Assembly (NCBI GenBank): GCA_035578905.1
Contig: JAQJVL010002151.1
Location: 54,144-118,143 of the forward strand
Source of the DNA: Stictocephala bisonia
Taxonomy: Eukaryota; Arthropoda; Insecta; Hemiptera; Membracidae
Direction: 5' to 3'
DNA length: 64,000 bases
Of this stretch, positions 49,301 through 59,880 are shown in pieces. The notes beneath the pieces are model-generated. The model had not been told where the DNA came from. It saw only the letters and a program-made list of their open reading frames with translations, and did no database searches. How positions within the stretch are numbered: position 1 is the first letter of the stretch; every line of letters starts with the position of its first letter. The translations under genes and the position numbers were made by a program.

Positions 49301-49529
49301 TGAATGGAGAGATCGAAAATAAAAGCTCCGCTCAAAACGAAAGAAAGAAAGAACAAAAGAACAACACCGTAATAAAGATGAGTTTACGTCTTTTTCTTTC
49401 TGGAAGAGAGGGTAATATATTCTTAAACTTATTTATACGTTGTGATATAACTGTATAAACTTTCTTATTGGTCGTATCTTATTTTTAAAAGGGAACATCT
49501 AAAATACTAATAACAGCTGATAACCACCG

Positions 49530-49700
49530 GCTGTTCATTTGTCATTGGGCTATTAATTAATGACACTTTCTAAGGAATAGTCGGCCTTAGTTTGTAACAA
49601 TGACTACATTCGCTCATCTACCCCCCTCACACTCATTCGAAATCCATATTCGCCCATATCTTGACGATTGGCGTCTTATGAATAAATAAATAAATACTGA
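49530..49700 (+). repeat. Dispersed repeat family, copy 3
   Basis: The best-preserved copy: it contains CATTGGGCTATTAATTAATG, GTAACAATGACTAC, CTCACACTCATTCGA and TTGACGATTGGCGTCTTATG and ends in (AATA)n near 49680-49696. It is the inverse of 9636-9797. The (AATA)n end marks it as the 3' end of a retroposed element. Confidence 0.8.
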
Positions 49701-49704
49701 ATCC

Positions 49705-50465
49705 AAAAAGCCGTTATCTAAAAATAAACACGTTATGAAAATTGTAGTCTTGCTTGTTTCTTACTATATACTGAAAATGTGTCAACTAAAATAAACGAGA
49801 ACAAAGGAAATAAACTTGGATTTGACGCAAATCTAAGTTGTATTTTTTTCAACCATTCAGAATCTGCATTTATCGTTTATTACGTGACTGTTTAAGGGCC
49901 TACAATTATCTGATAATAACTTTAACTGAAGCAACTATTCACTTTGTTCAACATATTATTTTGTTTATTTGTATTCCGTTCCTTTTTTAGTGTTTTGAAC
50001 TTCCCATCAACAAAATATAAACGAAATTTCACGAATGAAAAATATTAAAAAATCAAAATACGATTAATCGATAAAATAAATAAAATATAAAGATATTAGC
50101 AACGCCTCAGAAATAGAGCTAAACTAGTTGAGTGTTGGTTTATTCACACAGTCATAGCTGTATCCTTAAAACCTGCAAGAATTATTGACAAAATCTAGGT
50201 AACGAAGCCTGTTTGCAATAACACGCCTGATCGCCAGCGTGTTTAATATTCTTAAAACAGTTTTGATGTTTAAAACGTATTTATATATATAGGTAGGTAT
50301 ATCACTGAAGAATCTTTATTTAACAATATAAATTATCTATAATCATTCATGTCAAAATAATGTTAAAAATATAATTTTTTGTTTACTAATAGTCATACAC
50401 ATCACAGTGTTTCTTGTGTAACAGTGAGTGATATAATAACACTCCCTGCATAATATGTATAGTGT
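49705..50465. other. AT-rich stretch, nothing recognised
   Basis: No coding similarity, tandem arrays or RNA genes. It ends at the first subterminal repeat of the composite element. Confidence 0.5.
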
Positions 50466-51014
50466 AATGATATAGTTGACAGGGGAAAAAGGGGAAATGT
50501 CAAAATTAGTTGTTTTCTAAAAATAAAAGTTTTCTATTTTAATCTTACACTCACTTTTGAAATATTTGTCTGTTCTTTTTATATTTTATTAAGAGGTATA
50601 TGATATTATAAAAAAGATATTTAAATGTGTTTTAGTAACAATTTTAATAACCTTTTGTGTTAATTTTAACAACAAAAAGTCACTGTTTGTAGGGGAAACG
50701 GGGAATGTCAGCTCAAACTTAGGGAAAAAGGAGTCATTAAAAATCAAGGCTTGTCATAAAATGAGGTTTATTAATTAAAAAAAAATTGGGTGTGCGTCGG
50801 ACCACACGGTGGAAGTTATACTTCTTTGGCCATTCTCATACACCCACTCACGCACACAAACAGACAGGATATATAAATGAAATATAAGACATTTTTCAAT
50901 ATTATTCAATATATTTATCTTCAATATATTATACGTGACTTCATTATTATATTATACACCTATATTATCATTATCATTAATTTCTTCGATTAAATTTCTT
51001 CGATTAACAATTGA

Positions 51015-51755
51015 TTAATCGATAGTTCTTAAAAATTTGTTCTTACTTTTCAGCGTGACGCGGTTTCTCGACCAACATCCCATCCCAAAGTGTCTAACGG
51101 GCGCAAAGAAGTATAACTTCAAAAATACACATAAAACACAACTGAAATCAGATCGTTTTAAAAGCTGCATTTTTAAAGGCCTACTCTCTGAGGTTTTCTT
51201 TCGGGTTTCTCGGTTATCCTTTTTTTCTCTAGGGTTCAGTTTTGGGAGTTTGCTGTAGAATTCCCTTGCTTCATTCCACAAAATCTGTTTAAATGCTGCG
51301 GATAATTGAATATTTCAATTGTAGTGGGGATACAAAATACATTTAATTTTACTTTTAATTTGAAATATCATGATGAATAAATATCGTTTTGGGGGCATAT
51401 AGTGGAAACTAACTTAAAGCCCTGTATTTCATAACTGAACTTACTCCCATACTCAATTTGCAAGACATTCAAGGTAAGAATGGCCTCAAATAGGAAAATT
51501 ATTCATATTTACCTTACCAAGTCTTTTCTTATGATGGACCAAATAGTGAACCATTCTAAAAACTGCCCAGTTTCTGTTTATGCCCCCACAAGAATCACAG
51601 ATATGTCCAAATTTTGTACTTGGTGGTCCATTTTCGTCATCACGAAGTTAAAACTAAAATGAAACAACTTCATCCGCTCCTTTGTTTGCAACTGTTTTGT
51701 CATAGGCATGCAAATATGAATCCTTAGTTGATAAAATGTGTATATTAAACATTCA
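51015..51755 (-). pseudogene. C-terminal part of the transposase-like gene
   Basis: From 51755 leftwards the minus strand reads FNIHILSTKDSYLHAYDKT and VANKGADEVVSF. It continues with FGHICDSCGGINRNWAVFRM (51545-51605) and VNMNNFPI-stop-GHSYLEC (51470-51510). A final piece, EAREFYSKLPKLNPREKKDN, lies at 51215-51275. The DSCGG-x-N-x-NW and FP-x-x-GHS-x-x-x-C blocks are hallmarks that I remember from a widespread, poorly annotated arthropod transposase-like family, where the Asp of DSCGG is probably catalytic. There is at least one in-frame stop and several frame changes, so the gene is dead. A plus-strand frame over the same DNA (51480-51662) is a shadow. I cannot name the superfamily with confidence. 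Confidence 0.65.
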
Positions 51756-53180
51756 CTCAGTAAGCTGCCGCCTATTATTAAGAAAACTATTCATTTAATT
51801 AGTGTACCTTTGGCCTTTATTTTTAATACATGTTTTCACTTAAGTTACTTTCCTGAATTACTAAAATTATCCAAAGTAGTACCAATATTTAAGAAGGGAG
51901 ATAAAAGCTCACCACAGAATTACCGTCCAGTCTCAATAGTTCCCATTTTTTCAAAATTATTTGAATCAATTATATATAGTCAATTAAGTGAATATTTTGA
52001 AAGAAACAATTTAATTTCAGTTTCTCAATTTGGATTCAGGAAAGGCATGTCTACCGTAACTGCAGTACAGCAAATTGTTGGGAATAGTCTAGAAGCGTTT
52101 GAAAATAAAGAAACTGTTGCTCTCACCCTTTTTGATCTCACTAAAGCTTTTGATTGTGTACCATTTGATATTTTACTTTATAAACTTAAATATTATGGAA
52201 TTGACACCCAATTCACTCAACTTGATAAAATCATATCTCAGCAATAAGTTGCACTCAACAGCAGGAATTCTGCAGTTGCTAGTGTCTCAACTGGGGTGCC
52301 CCAGGGCTCTGTCCTAGGGCCTTTTCTGTTCATAGTAGCCATAAATGATTTTCCATATAACAATACTAGTGTAAATACAATAGTATATGCGGACGAAACC
52401 ACCATTATGAAAAGTCATAAAGACCTAAATTATTTAAATGATATAATTGAGGGCTCAACAAGGGATGTACTGAATTGGTTTCAAAGTAATAAACTACATT
52501 GTAATAAAGATAAAACTCAGAATTTGATACTTTGTCTCAAAAATAAAATTCCATACAATTCAGTAAAACTGTTGGGCATAAGCATTGATAGTAAATTGTG
52601 TTGGAAAGACCAAATCAATAATATCTGTAAAAAAATATCCAGAACAGTATTTTTATTTTGGAAGCTAAAGCCACTTGTAAATTTAGTATACTTAAGAATT
52701 GCATACTTTGGCTTGTTTCAATCGCATATCACCTATGGGTTGATACTGTGGGGACATTCTCTTTGTGTGCATGAGATATTACTAATACAAAAGAAAATTG
52801 TTCGCAATATGGCAGGGGCAGGGGCCCTGGAGCACTGCAAACCACTTTTTGTTTACCTTAAAATCTGTACAACTATTAACCTATATATTTTTCAGGTCTT
52901 AATGTATGCCAAAGATAATTTAAATTTATTTCAAAAAAGACAAAACATACACAATCATAAGACTAGAAATAGAATCAATCTGGATATTCCTCATCATAGG
53001 CTTACCCTTACAGGCAAGTCCTATAAAATTAATTGTGTTACATTTTTTAATAAGCTCCCCGAGATTGCTTGGACCATACCACGTAATAAATTTAAAACTG
53101 TCACTTATAACTGGCTTCTCAATAATCCATTTTATTCTATTTCCGAGTTTCTAGAGTCTGACTTGAACATAACGTTTTGA
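51738..53180 (+). pseudogene. Nested non-LTR retrotransposon 1, reverse transcriptase
   Basis: Inserted in the transposase gene. RT motifs in order: SKVVPIFKKGDKSSPQNYRP (51870-51930), SQFGFRKGMSTVTAV, LFDLTKAFDCV (52128-52160), GVPQGSVLGPFLF (52292-52330) and YADETTI at 52385-52402. The second catalytic Asp of YADD is now Glu. A stop at 52245-52247 sits where the neighbouring frame reads SYLSNKLHS, so two compensating frameshifts probably lie around it. The thumb and C-terminus (LLGISIDSKLCWKDQI, YGLILWGHS, IQKKIVRNM, NKLPEI, FYSISEFLE) are open to 53180. The 3' untranslated part ends AATAAATGATTCTTGATTCT near 53517. The 5' side is truncated inside the pre-RT linker, without endonuclease. 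Confidence 0.93.
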
Positions 53181-53526
53181 AATATGTAACTGTAATGGTA
53201 TTTTCTGTTTTCTGTTTTAATTATAGATTAATTTAAATATGTGTATGTTGAAGAGTAATTTATTGTAAAATTTTAATATATACCGGTAGTAATTTATTGT
53301 TGAACTTTAATATATGGTAATTTTATGTTGAATTTTATTATGTAATTATTTATTGTTAAATTTTAATATATAGTGATTTATTGTAGTTTTAATATGTAAT
53401 GATTTATTGATAAGCAAATTTTGACAGAGTGCAACTGCCTTGTTTTAGATTAGAGTTGTACTTGTAGATTTGACATGTCCTATTCAAACTTATGTTTGTT
53501 AATGGAATAAATGATTCTTGATTCTT

Positions 53527-54346
53527 ATGATACACATCATTAGTGGTTATGTTAGGGACTTGTAAGGTTTTTAAAAATCCATAGCAATGCCCTCTTTACT
53601 AACTTCCTTCTGACTACTTATTCGTGATTCTCTTTTTCTAGCATAAAACATATTAGCTTTTGTCATATGCAGTTTGTTTTCTATTTATAGTTTTTTTTAA
53701 TTTTTCTTCAGCTTCTTTTTTTCCCTCACTACCATCTTCGCAGCTTTTTAACCCTGCTTGAATTGCCTTCACCTCTGCTGTATAAGCCCTCACAATGGGT
53801 ACAATTATCTTGTCGTGGCTACCCAAACGCTATATTAAAATTTCCAGTAAATATATGCCTGTACTTTTCATAAGAAACTGCATGATTAGGCCACTTTTCC
53901 TTGAATAGTTCATGCATTTTTTTAACACTAAATCTGGCAGCAAGAATTTTGCTTTTACTGTTTAAGAGAGTAATGTGCTCTTTCACCTTTAAATGAAGCG
54001 ATATGATTGTAGATTGCCTCAGAGGTCTCCTGAGGAAGTTTTTGTTTCCTGTTTATATGCCTACCTAGCCTATAAACCGGGTGAGCACCAGTTTAAAAAC
54101 TGTTATGAGTTTGAATTAATTAAAAACTGAAGGTCAGTTGAAGACATTTTGTTTGCAATACTTCAACTTTCTTCTTTGTTATACTATGTATAAAGCAAAA
54201 TGCTTAAAAACAAACCGGGATTTCTTCGACTATATTTTCCTTTTCAACTATCGGTCGATATGAATATGAGGCACTATGAAGCTTGGCAGCAACTTCATTT
54301 TTTTTTTTTTTTTCACAACCACAAAATATACCATCACTATTCATTT
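53527..54346 (-). pseudogene. N-terminal part of the transposase-like gene
   Basis: A start-like ATG at 54346 (MNSDGIFCGCEKK) lies just inside the palindrome's outer edge, followed by decayed coding sequence. The clear part is 53790-54030 on the minus strand: STIISLHLKVKEHITLLNSK, FSVKKMHELFKEKWPNHA and VSYEKYRHIFTGNFNIAFG, then PRQDNCTHCE after one stop. An FN-x-x-F...P-x-x-D-x-C-x-x-C knuckle of this sort precedes the DSCGG block in the related arthropod proteins that I recall. The last block, LQVPNITTNDVYHK (near 53530-53570), runs directly into the retrotransposon tail. It resumes as FNIH at ~51750, so insertion 1 cut the gene here. Confidence 0.6.
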
Positions 54347-54380
54347 TACTAAAACTCACACTCACTATAAAACTACTATC

Positions 54381-54827
54381 CATAACAAAAGTTTGGAGAC
54401 TCGAGTTTGGATGCTTACAACAATTAAACTAACAAAGCTATGGTAATGGAACCTGTACCAATAGTTTCAATGTTTTATTGCGCGTTGATAGGTGTCAAAA
54501 AAATTTTTTAAATTATTTTTTCATATTTATACTTCGTACCGAACGAAAAAAGTACACGATTTTTCACTAATTCCAAACAAATCTTGACTTTTGAAAATCG
54601 CTGACTAAATACCCGTTCATATATCTTGATGAAAATTTAATACGTGATTGAATATGGTATTGAAAATACTATATTAAAGTTTCAAAATTTTTCCTTCTTT
54701 AGAAAAAAAGTTCTTGTAGATTGCATAAAATAACTTTTTCTAAGCAATGGCTGATCTGACGAGTTTGAAATTGACATTGTTGTAATAAGCTAATTTCACA
54801 TATTTCCCTACATACTTTGTTAACACA
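54381..54827 (-). repeat. Left arm of the ~0.9-kb palindrome
   Basis: The reverse complement of 54381-54827 matches 54853-54931 joined to 56764-57165, about 90% by eye apart from one ~30-45 bp difference near 56950-56990. On the minus strand it contains TACGAAGTATAAATATG (TATA-like, near 54530). It lies directly upstream of the transposase start, so it may be promoter and 5' untranslated DNA of the host element. Confidence 0.92.
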
Positions 54828-54931
54828 ATATGTAGTGAAATATGTGAAATACTGTGTTAACAAAGTATGTAGGGAAATATGTGAAATTAGCTTATTACAA
54901 CAATGTCAAGTTTAACCTCGTCAGATCAGCC

Positions 54932-56729
54932 ATTGCTGACGTTCCTTCTCGTTGTCATAATCCACTAGCCTCCATGGCATTAGCCCTGGTTACAGAGGAC
55001 GAACTGGCTTCTTTGATCCGTCACCTCCATTCTAAAAAATCGAATGATATAAATTATCTTTCGATGTGGCTGATTAAGAAATGTTATCAGCATATTTTAT
55101 GCCCATTAACAATGTTAGTCAACCTTTCTTTTTTAAATGGAACCTTTCCAAATTCTCTTAAGGCAGCAAAAGTAACACCAATATTTAAAAAAGGAGATCT
55201 CCATTCAATAGATAATTTCAGGCCTATTTCTATTTTACCCGTGTTCAGTAAAATTTTCGAGAAACTTTTTCTGTCACGTTTGATGAACTTTTTTGAAAAA
55301 CACAATGTGCTTTCACAAAATCAGTTTGGTTTTAGGAAAGGTAAATCGACTACAGAAGCAGTTGTGAGCCTTGTTGATAAAATTGTCAGGGGCCTAGAGG
55401 GTCGTAAGCACACCCTAGGTGTATTCTTAGACCTTTCCAAGGCTTTCGATTGCGTTGACCACAGTATACTACTACAAAAACTTGAGACGTTTGGTATCAG
55501 AGGTGTTTCACACCTGTGGTTAAAATCATTCTTGGACCATCGTTCTCAGCAAGTCCAAATTTCAAACAAACTTTCAAAGTCCAAACAGCTGAGTTATGGC
55601 GTCCCCCAGGGATCAATACTCAGCCCACTTCTGTTCTTGATTTATGTCAATGATATTGGTTCATCGCTGCAGCATGGTCAACTCGTCCAATATGCCGATG
55701 ACACGACTCTTTGCTTTAGTGAAAACTGTAAAGAAAATCTAGAATTAAACGTTTACCTTGATTTGAACAGTTGTGCTCAGGATTTTAATATGCTGAACCT
55801 TAAAACAAATTCAACAAAATCACAGGTCATCAACTTTTGTTTGAGGCCCATTGATTTCGGAAGTAGCCCCTCAGTGTTACTGGCGGACTCTGTGCTAGAA
55901 GAAGTGGAGTCCACTAAATTCCTTGGAATATACCTCGACAGAGGTTTGACATGGAATGACCATATTAATAGTGTATGCTCTAAGTTATCCTCAGGCATTT
56001 ATGTACTGAGGACGCTCTCTAAATACTGCCCTATTCAGGTACTGATGACGGCATATTATGGTCTCATTTACACTCACCTTTCCTATGGACTGGTGATGTG
56101 GGGAGGTGGTGTATATAGTGAATTCTTGAGAGTGTTTAGACTACAAAAGAAGGCAGTCCGAATTATTGCAAATTTAATGAGCAGAGAGTCGTGCAAACCA
56201 ATGTTCAAACAACTCAAGCTGTTGACTCTGCCTTGCTTGTATATTCTAGAAACAATTTTATATTGTATGTCCAAATGCAACCTGATAAGGGGCAGTGACT
56301 TACATAATTATAATACTAGAGGCAGAGATGACTACCGTACTGGGCAACACAGAACGGTAGTCTATCAACACCTGCCCTCGCAGGTGGGTGTCAAATTAAT
56401 TAACAGCTTACCTAAAGAAATTAAAATTGCTCCAAATTCAAAAATATTTAAGACCCGCTTGAGAGACATACTGTTGTCCCAGGCTTTTTACAGCATCGGA
56501 GAGTTCCTAGCACACGACTGGGAGACCAACTTAATTGGCTAGACACATCCCGTTGACTTTTGTGGGAGTTTCAAACACTATAGGTAGATTTGTGTGAATG
56601 CCCTCCTTTTATGTATGTTTGTGTGTATTTATTGTTATGAATGATTGTTTAAATTAAAGCCTTAGGTTAATTAATTTTAATACTGACGTTTGCGATACAA
56701 TATTTTTTATATTGTCCATGCAATAAAGA

Positions 56730-56766
<37 letters not shown>

Positions 56767-56769
56767 GCT
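54932..56769 (+). mobile_element. Nested non-LTR retrotransposon 2 with target-site duplication
   Basis: ATTGCT occurs at 54932-54937 and 56764-56769. Removing 54938-56769 restores the sequence found in the opposite palindrome arm (CAGCCATTGCTTAGAAAAAG). That fixes the insertion limits precisely. The element is 5'-truncated at the pre-RT linker, has ~220 bp of 3' untranslated DNA with CAATAAAGAATTT near 56720, and ends in about 13 ATT repeats. It is the youngest-looking retrotransposon here. Confidence 0.9.
54938..56542 (+). CDS. Non-LTR retrotransposon reverse transcriptase (5'-truncated, uninterrupted)
   Basis: The frame is open from 54854, but the first 28 codons come from the palindrome arm. 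Retrotransposon sequence begins at codon 29 (DVPSRCHNPLAS). RT signature blocks are KVTPIFKKGD, NFRPISILPVFSKIFEK, QNQFGFRKGKSTTEAV, VFLDLSKAFDCVDHSILL (catalytic Asp, near 55427-55450), YGVPQGSILSPLLFLIYVND (55595-55654) and YADDTTL with both catalytic Asp (55691-55711). Thumb and C-terminal blocks follow: FLGIYLDRGLTWNDHI, YYGLIYTHLSYGLVMWGGG, LQKKAVRIIANL, NTRGRDDYRTGQHRTV and NSLPKEIKIA. About 534 residues remain of an ORF2 that normally also carries an N-terminal endonuclease, so it cannot retrotranspose on its own. No stop or frameshift is present. The Jockey/CR1 group is inferred from motif style. Confidence 0.93.
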   Translation, partial: DVPSRCHNPLASMALALVTEDELASLIRHLHSKKSNDINYLSMWLIKKCYQHILCPLTMLVNLSFLNGTFPNSLKAAKVTPIFKKGDLHSIDNFRPISILPVFSKIFEKLFLSRLMNFFEKHNVLSQNQFGFRKGKSTTEAVVSLVDKIVRGLEGRKHTLGVFLDLSKAFDCVDHSILLQKLETFGIRGVSHLWLKSFLDHRSQQVQISNKLSKSKQLSYGVPQGSILSPLLFLIYVNDIGSSLQHGQLVQYADDTTLCFSENCKENLELNVYLDLNSCAQDFNMLNLKTNSTKSQVINFCLRPIDFGSSPSVLLADSVLEEVESTKFLGIYLDRGLTWNDHINSVCSKLSSGIYVLRTLSKYCPIQVLMTAYYGLIYTHLSYGLVMWGGGVYSEFLRVFRLQKKAVRIIANLMSRESCKPMFKQLKLLTLPCLYILETILYCMSKCNLIRGSDLHNYNTRGRDDYRTGQHRTVVYQHLPSQVGVKLINSLPKEIKIAPNSKIFKTRLRDILLSQAFYSIGEFLAHDWETNLIG

Positions 56770-57374
56770 TAGAAAAAGTTGATTTATGGAATCTACAAGA
56801 AGTTTTTTTCTAATGAAAGAAAAATTTTGAAACTTTAATATAGTATTTTCAATACCATATTCAATCACGTATTAAATTTTCATCAAGATATATGAACGGG
56901 TATTTATTCAGCGATTTTAAAAGTCAAGATTTGCTTGGAATTAGTTTTTTAGATTAGATTTCCAATTAAATTAGATTTAATTGGAATTACTTTTTTCGTT
57001 CGGTACAAAGTTTAAATATGAAAAATTAATTAAAAATATTTTTTGACAACTATCACCGCACAATAAAACAATGAAAATATTGGTACAGGTTCCATTACCA
57101 TAGCTTTGTTAGTTTAATTTTTGTAAGCATCCAAACTCGAGTCTCCAAACTTTTGTTACGGATAGTAGACTTGTGTGTAACAAAATACACTACTAAGTAC
57201 ACAACATAACCTCAAACTAACAGAAACTAGATAAACATCAGCTGTTACCAGTCTGAAAGCAGTGTTACCACAGTGACATTCCTCCTTTTCCCATGGACCA
57301 CATTGACCTTTCCCCTTTTTCCCGTGTATTGTAAACTTCACATATCTCAGTGACCTTCCCCATTCTAACATTGT

Positions 57375-59095
57375 AACCAAAAAATAAAATCCAGCTTGCT
57401 TTGAAGGCTAATAGCTATAAAAACCAGAAAAACAGCCAAAACTGAAATTCCTTCTTTTTCCTCTGTACCCTTCCTATAATATGTCTATATTAGATGAATG
57501 AAGTTTTAACTAGAAAAACTAACTATTCATTTATCGTTCGTGACCTACAAGTATCTTGAGAAAGCTTTAATCTCTTTTTTCAGTTGGATTCGTTTTACAA
57601 CCGATCGCTTAACCAATTTCTTTACTCTGAATCAGTTTTTAAGATAACAACTTTTAGTTAATAGGAAGTTTTTAAAACATTTAATAAAACAATTGTATAC
57701 TTAAAGGATCTGTTAAATAACCATTAATTTAATCACAACACAGTACTCGTACCGTTACCTCTGTATTGTTTTTCTCTACGGTCTGAAAACAAACACTTAC
57801 TCTTACTGTGGAAACAGCTCGTGATGTAAGGAAAACAAAGATGAGTATTCCTAGTAACAAAGAAGCATTACATTCTTACTTCTGGATGATGAATTATATG
57901 ACCGAAGTATTACACTTCAACCCAAGTAATTTGTAAGCAGAATTTGTACGTGATGTTGATGGGGAAACTAGATTTTAATCGTTAGTGTGTAATGTGGGTA
58001 ACAGGTTCTGATATTTTATTTTTTAAGCTAATTACAAGATCGTTAAAACCTTTGCTAGTAATCTGCTCTATTCTGTTAGAAAACATGCTACAGGTTGTTC
58101 CTAACATTATGTTTCCGATTGTACATTTTTTTTAGTCTTTACAACTTGGATGATAAATATGTTTATAGATGTAAATGTTTAATAAATCTATCCACAGTAT
58201 TCATTAAGAGTGTATAACTTAGTTTAAGAAACATGGTTTAACTGTTCTTTTCACTGTACTAGTATTCTCTTGCACGAGGTCACAACCATCATAAAAAGTG
58301 TTTTGACACTTGAACTCCATATTATGATTAAATTATAATGTGTTTATAGTTATAAGTTCCTCTGTGGCTAAGACATACAACTTGGTCATGGCTAGCTAAG
58401 CAAGTTGGTTCATGCCATTGACGTCACCCTCAGAGTCCTTTCCTTTTTACAACGGCTTTTAGTTTTATCTTACGTACGATTATAATTAGTTAAAAAAAAA
58501 GATTTTTACTTTTTATACGGATTAATCTGTTAATAAATATTTATTCTCGATCGACGTGGTATGATATAATTTTGGTAATAATCCTGTATTTCATTTCAAT
58601 GGAACTGAATAAATTCTAATTACAATTTCAATTTAACAATAATTTGATTATTGAACACGGAAAGGGCTTAAGACTAATTAAATTCGTCACTAGACACGAA
58701 AATTACATTTATAATTCAAAGCTGTTACTCAATAATATTGGTACATATTTATGTATTAATAATGTATAAATACACATTAATTTAAAATATTCAATTGGAT
58801 TAATTAAACATGAAACATTCTTTATCCATATCATACCAAGCTTTATCCATTTCATACTTTGACAAACAAACTTTTCTTTACTTTATTTCATCACAGAACT
58901 CTCATTTTATTAACAATGCCATATTTCATACCCTTGTAATATTCAGAATAAATGACATGAATACATGACGATAACTGCTGTCGGCGCAGACATTATGTGT
59001 ACCCGACTTAGTAGGTTTGTTTTATCAAGAATTAAGGGACTTACGGAAAATCTAATTAAACCATTGTTTTCCACATTAAATGCACGTTTGACTAT
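57375..59095. other. AT-rich stretch, nothing firmly recognised
   Basis: The 64-codon frame at 58965-59159 overlaps the foldback arm and has no domain. Around 58365-58450 there is a faint tRNA-like pattern that I do not accept as a SINE. Otherwise featureless. Confidence 0.45.
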
Positions 59096-59100
59096 GCATT

Positions 59101-59848
59101 TTTTTAATTTTATTACAAGTTCTATAATTTTTATTCTAGTGGGAACAAAAAAAACCTGAATTTGAACTAGTTTTCACTGTACATCAAATTTTACCATTAT
59201 TTATCTAAACCGTGTTTATCGTATTTATATTTAAATACCTCGTAATATGCATATTTTCTATTAGTTTGTAAATTTTACAATTTTAACTTTTCGAGAAAAA
59301 AGTTGTTATCAATTCCCTGAAACGTTTTTTCTTGGCTTCTAACGGTCATCAATTAATCACTAGGTCTTGTTGCAATCCTTATGAGATGTATAGTTATAAT
59401 ACATTACTTTCATATGTATAATTAAATAAAAATGAGAAGAAAATAAAATAAAAAACTTTATATTGATACATCTAAAATTGTTTTACATCGATTGATATTC
59501 ACTTCATTTACCTGTACTTATTTATGACAGTAATGTGTCGTAACTATACATATCATAAGAAATACAGTACAACAAGAGCAAGTAATTAATTTTATGACCT
59601 CTAAAAGTCAAGAAAACAATGTTTCAGATAGTTGATAAGGACTTTTTACTCGGAAAATTAACATTCTACAATTTATAGAACTAATATAAAATATTTCTGA
59701 CAACCAAGTATTGAATATAAGTATGAACGGGATTTTGTGAAATGACGATTTAAATTTGATGTACAGTGAAAACTAGTTAAAATTTCAATGCTTTTTTTGT
59801 TCCAACTATGACAACAATTATTAAAATTTGTAATAATACTAAAATATT
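59101..59848. repeat. Foldback structure 1, ~265-bp arms
   Basis: 59101-59362 is the reverse complement of 59581-59848. Shared blocks are ACTAGTTTTCACTGTACATC, GGAACAAAAAAA, TTATCAA and CTGAAAC. Identity is high in a central ~60 bp and moderate elsewhere. The loop is ~218 bp and non-coding. It may be a foldback MITE. Confidence 0.8.
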
Positions 59849-59880
59849 ATTATATACTTTCTTTTAAAAAGAATAAACTT

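Larger units (their letters stand above)
54853..57165 (+). repeat. Right arm of the palindrome, split by a retrotransposon
   Basis: Segment 54853-54931 pairs with 54827-54746, and segment 56770-57165 pairs with 54745-54381. Only 25 bp (54828-54852) separate the arms. The 1.83-kb interruption is exactly the retrotransposon with its ATTGCT duplication. Similarity stops at about 57165, after GGATAGTAG. Confidence 0.92.
50470..57370 (-). mobile_element. Composite DNA transposon carrying two nested retrotransposons
   Basis: Outer boundaries are inferred from GGGAAAAAGGGGAA-type repeats: GGGGAAAAAGGGGAAATGTC (near 50482) and GTAGGGGAAACGGGGAATGT (near 50690) on the left. Their inverse is on the right (GACATTCCTCCTTTTCCC near 57276, TTGACCTTTCCCCTTTTTCC near 57302). 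Between them, on the minus strand, lie a 0.9-kb palindrome, a transposase-like gene and its 3' flank. Retrotransposons are inserted at about 51756-53526 and 54938-56763. Without them the element would be ~3.3 kb. I found no convincing target duplication at the outermost ends, so the limits are approximate to tens of bases. Confidence 0.6.

Noticed and set aside
51480..51662. Plus-strand 60-codon frame with an APTRITD motif resembling a retrotransposon endonuclease end
   Set aside because: The minus strand over the same bases reads DSCGG-x-N-x-NW and FP-x-x-GHS in the right order and joins the transposase pieces. The plus-strand similarity is short and isolated.
54854..54937. First 28 codons of the long RT frame as a true N-terminus
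   Set aside because: They lie in the palindrome arm, before the target-site duplication, so they do not belong to the retrotransposon.
57156..57380. 74-codon minus-strand frame
   Set aside because: It overlaps the subterminal GGGGAAAAAGGGGAA repeats of the composite element; no domain recognised.
58365..58450. tRNA-like SINE head (TGGCTAAGACAT and GGTTCATGCC)
   Set aside because: The boxes match poorly and there is no body or tail; chance similarity cannot be excluded.
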